Part shown: in pieces, positions 7,272 to 7,882 of the stretch
How positions within the stretch are numbered: the stretch's first letter is position 1
Layout: every line of letters starts with the position of its first letter
Assembly: GCA_022713905.1 (NCBI GenBank)
Contig: JAIHTM010000111.1
Span: 1 to 7,882 of the forward strand
Length of the DNA: 7,882 nucleotides
Direction: 5' to 3'
DNA from: Collinsella sp.
GTDB lineage: Bacteria > Actinomycetota > Coriobacteriia > Coriobacteriales > Coriobacteriaceae
Notes under the pieces: generated by a model
What the model saw: only the letters and a program-made list of their open reading frames with translations
Databases searched by the model: none
Told to the model about the DNA's origin: nothing
Position numbers and translations under genes: made by a program

Positions 7272-7343
7272 CGTCCTCGACCATGGAAACCCCCTTATCC
7301 TGCTCCTTCGGAGCTGCGGATAAGGGGGTTTCCTGGTCTGACG
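7272..7343. repeat. Long imperfect inverted repeat between oppF and the convergent ORF; possible two-way terminator
   Basis: The core is a perfect 16-bp stem: GGAAACCCCCTTATCC (7285-7300) with its complement at 7318-7333. Inside, GCTCC (7302-7306) and GGAGC (7310-7314) form a second 5-bp stem with a 3-nt loop. Outside, GACCA (7279-7283) pairs with TGGTC (7334-7338) past one bulged T, and CGTC (7272-7275) with GACG (7340-7343). The place between converging genes favours a two-way terminator, but neither strand has a T run after the stem, only TTT within it. A small palindromic mobile repeat is the alternative. Confidence 0.65.
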
Positions 7344-7346
7344 CTC

Positions 7347-7882
7347 CTATTTGGCAAGGTGTTTTTTAGAATCCATTTTGCGCTCGGCCTCGAAGGCTTG
7401 CCTGTCCCAATCGAGCGGAAGTCCGGCCTCGACCCATGCCTCGTAGGCCCTCCTTATGGGCTTGAGCTCCCTTTGGCCCCTCTCCAGCATCGAGATGTAC
7501 TTCTCGCTGGTGCCCAGTATGGACGCCGCCCTCACCTGGCTGACCTTCGCCGCGCGCCTGGCCGCCACGAGCTCCGAGGCGTCCTCGGGCCTCCTGATCT
7601 CGTGCGGGCGCATCAGCGCCCGGTACGCCTCCGCGTCCGCCTCGTCGCACTTTCCCTGCCCCGGGCGCCTCCTCTGCGTCCTCGCCGGGGAGAGTGCCTC
7701 GCGCACGGGCATCCCCAGCGACGCGAGGTGCCTGGTGAGGCCCGCCCCGTAGGACGACGTCCCCTCCATCGCGATGCAGGCCGGCTCCCCGGCCGCGGCG
7801 ATCGCCCCGGCGAGCGCCTCGTAGCCCGCCGCGTCGGCGGGGAACTGGCGGGACAGGACCTTGCGGCCCCTCCAGTCCAGGA
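7347..7882 (-). CDS. Chimeric ORF: IS110-family transposase N-terminal part fused to an XRE-type HTH domain (5' end outside window)
   Basis: The frame is open from the right edge down to the stop at 7347-7349, about 178 codons with no start required inside the window. Upstream part (7882 to about 7614): LDWRGRKVLSRQFPADAAGY, then IAMEGTSSYGAGL and GKCDEADAEA, matching the RuvC-like DEDD domain of IS110 transposases. The conserved Glu of EGTSSYG and two Asp residues three apart are visible. Downstream part (from about 7613): a helix-turn-helix resembling the XRE/Cro family, with helices around ELVAARRAAKVS, QVRAASILG and EKYISMLERGQ, then a basic tail. The IS110 C-terminal domain with its catalytic serine is absent, so the product cannot be a working transposase. 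A regulator starting at ATG 7613-7611 is possible, but GGAGG lies 14 nt upstream, rather far. Arginine is often AGG, unlike the opp genes. Confidence 0.7.
   Translation of the reverse strand, partial: LDWRGRKVLSRQFPADAAGYEALAGAIAAAGEPACIAMEGTSSYGAGLTRHLASLGMPVREALSPARTQRRRPGQGKCDEADAEAYRALMRPHEIRRPEDASELVAARRAAKVSQVRAASILGTSEKYISMLERGQRELKPIRRAYEAWVEAGLPLDWDRQAFEAERKMDSKKHLAK
7614..7882 (-). mobile_element. IS110-family insertion sequence remnant (continues beyond window)
   Basis: About 89 codons of a transposase N-terminal domain are visible, with the conserved EGTSSYG and DEADAEA motifs. The expected downstream Transposase_20 domain is replaced by helix-turn-helix coding sequence, so the element is truncated at its 3' side in this window. 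The first catalytic Asp and the left end of the element, where IS110 elements carry their guide (bridge) RNA, would lie beyond base 7882. IS110 elements usually lack long terminal inverted repeats, so the break point cannot be fixed precisely. I place it just upstream of the ATG at 7613. Confidence 0.65.

Noticed and set aside
7456..7752. Plus-strand ORF of 98 codons at the right end
   Set aside because: It is the antisense of the IS110-HTH frame, which carries recognisable IS110 and HTH motifs.
7614..7882. IS110 bridge RNA
   Set aside because: In IS110 elements the guide RNA usually lies upstream of the transposase start, which is beyond base 7882. Nothing in the visible coding part can be assigned to it.
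1..7882. CRISPR array, tRNA or rRNA genes
   Set aside because: No regularly spaced repeats and no tRNA-like cloverleaf or rRNA sequence were noticed on either strand by reading. No covariance-model search was possible.

Overview
The window looks like chromosomal DNA of a Coriobacteriia-type actinobacterium, most likely Collinsella or a close relative. This is inferred from the moderately high GC, the glycolysis-linked gpmI-secG pair, the Gram-positive style of the lipoprotein and permeases, and codon use that favours CGT/CGC arginine. No rRNA or other direct taxonomic marker is present, so the genus is a guess.

Layout, left to right. (1) Bases 2-571 hold the C-terminal third of gpmI, cofactor-independent phosphoglycerate mutase, closed by a textbook intrinsic terminator. 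(2) secG (736-990) follows, with its own extended -10 promoter candidate, a clear ribosome binding site and a second textbook terminator. (3) A leader of about 240 nt holds a promoter candidate, a spaced direct repeat and a small palindrome. It precedes a five-gene oligopeptide ABC transporter locus, oppA-oppB-oppC-oppD-oppF (1285-7227). oppA is separated from oppBCDF by a 156-nt gap with two hairpins. The second hairpin is GC-rich with a weak T tract and probably acts as a leaky attenuator that keeps the binding protein in excess over the membrane complex. oppB to oppF are tightly packed: gaps of 14 and 2 nt, then a 1-nt stop/start overlap. (4) Bases 7228-7346 hold a long imperfect hairpin without a U tract. 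(5) From 7347 to the window end, on the minus strand, one open frame encodes the N-terminal RuvC-like part of an IS110-family transposase fused in frame to an XRE-type helix-turn-helix domain. This stretch uses AGG arginine codons that the opp genes avoid, so it looks acquired.

How the genes work together: OppA, a lipoprotein with a possible Tat signal, captures peptides at the cell surface. OppB and OppC form the membrane channel and OppD and OppF power import. SecG is an accessory subunit of the SecYEG translocon and GpmI is a glycolytic enzyme. Neither has a direct link to peptide uptake.

Most of the window is ordinary, well-conserved housekeeping and transport. The unusual part is the right end: the IS110-HTH chimera and the long hairpin at its boundary. 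I see no clear undescribed system. The chimera is the best candidate for a closer look, and the default reading is IS debris joined to a regulator gene.
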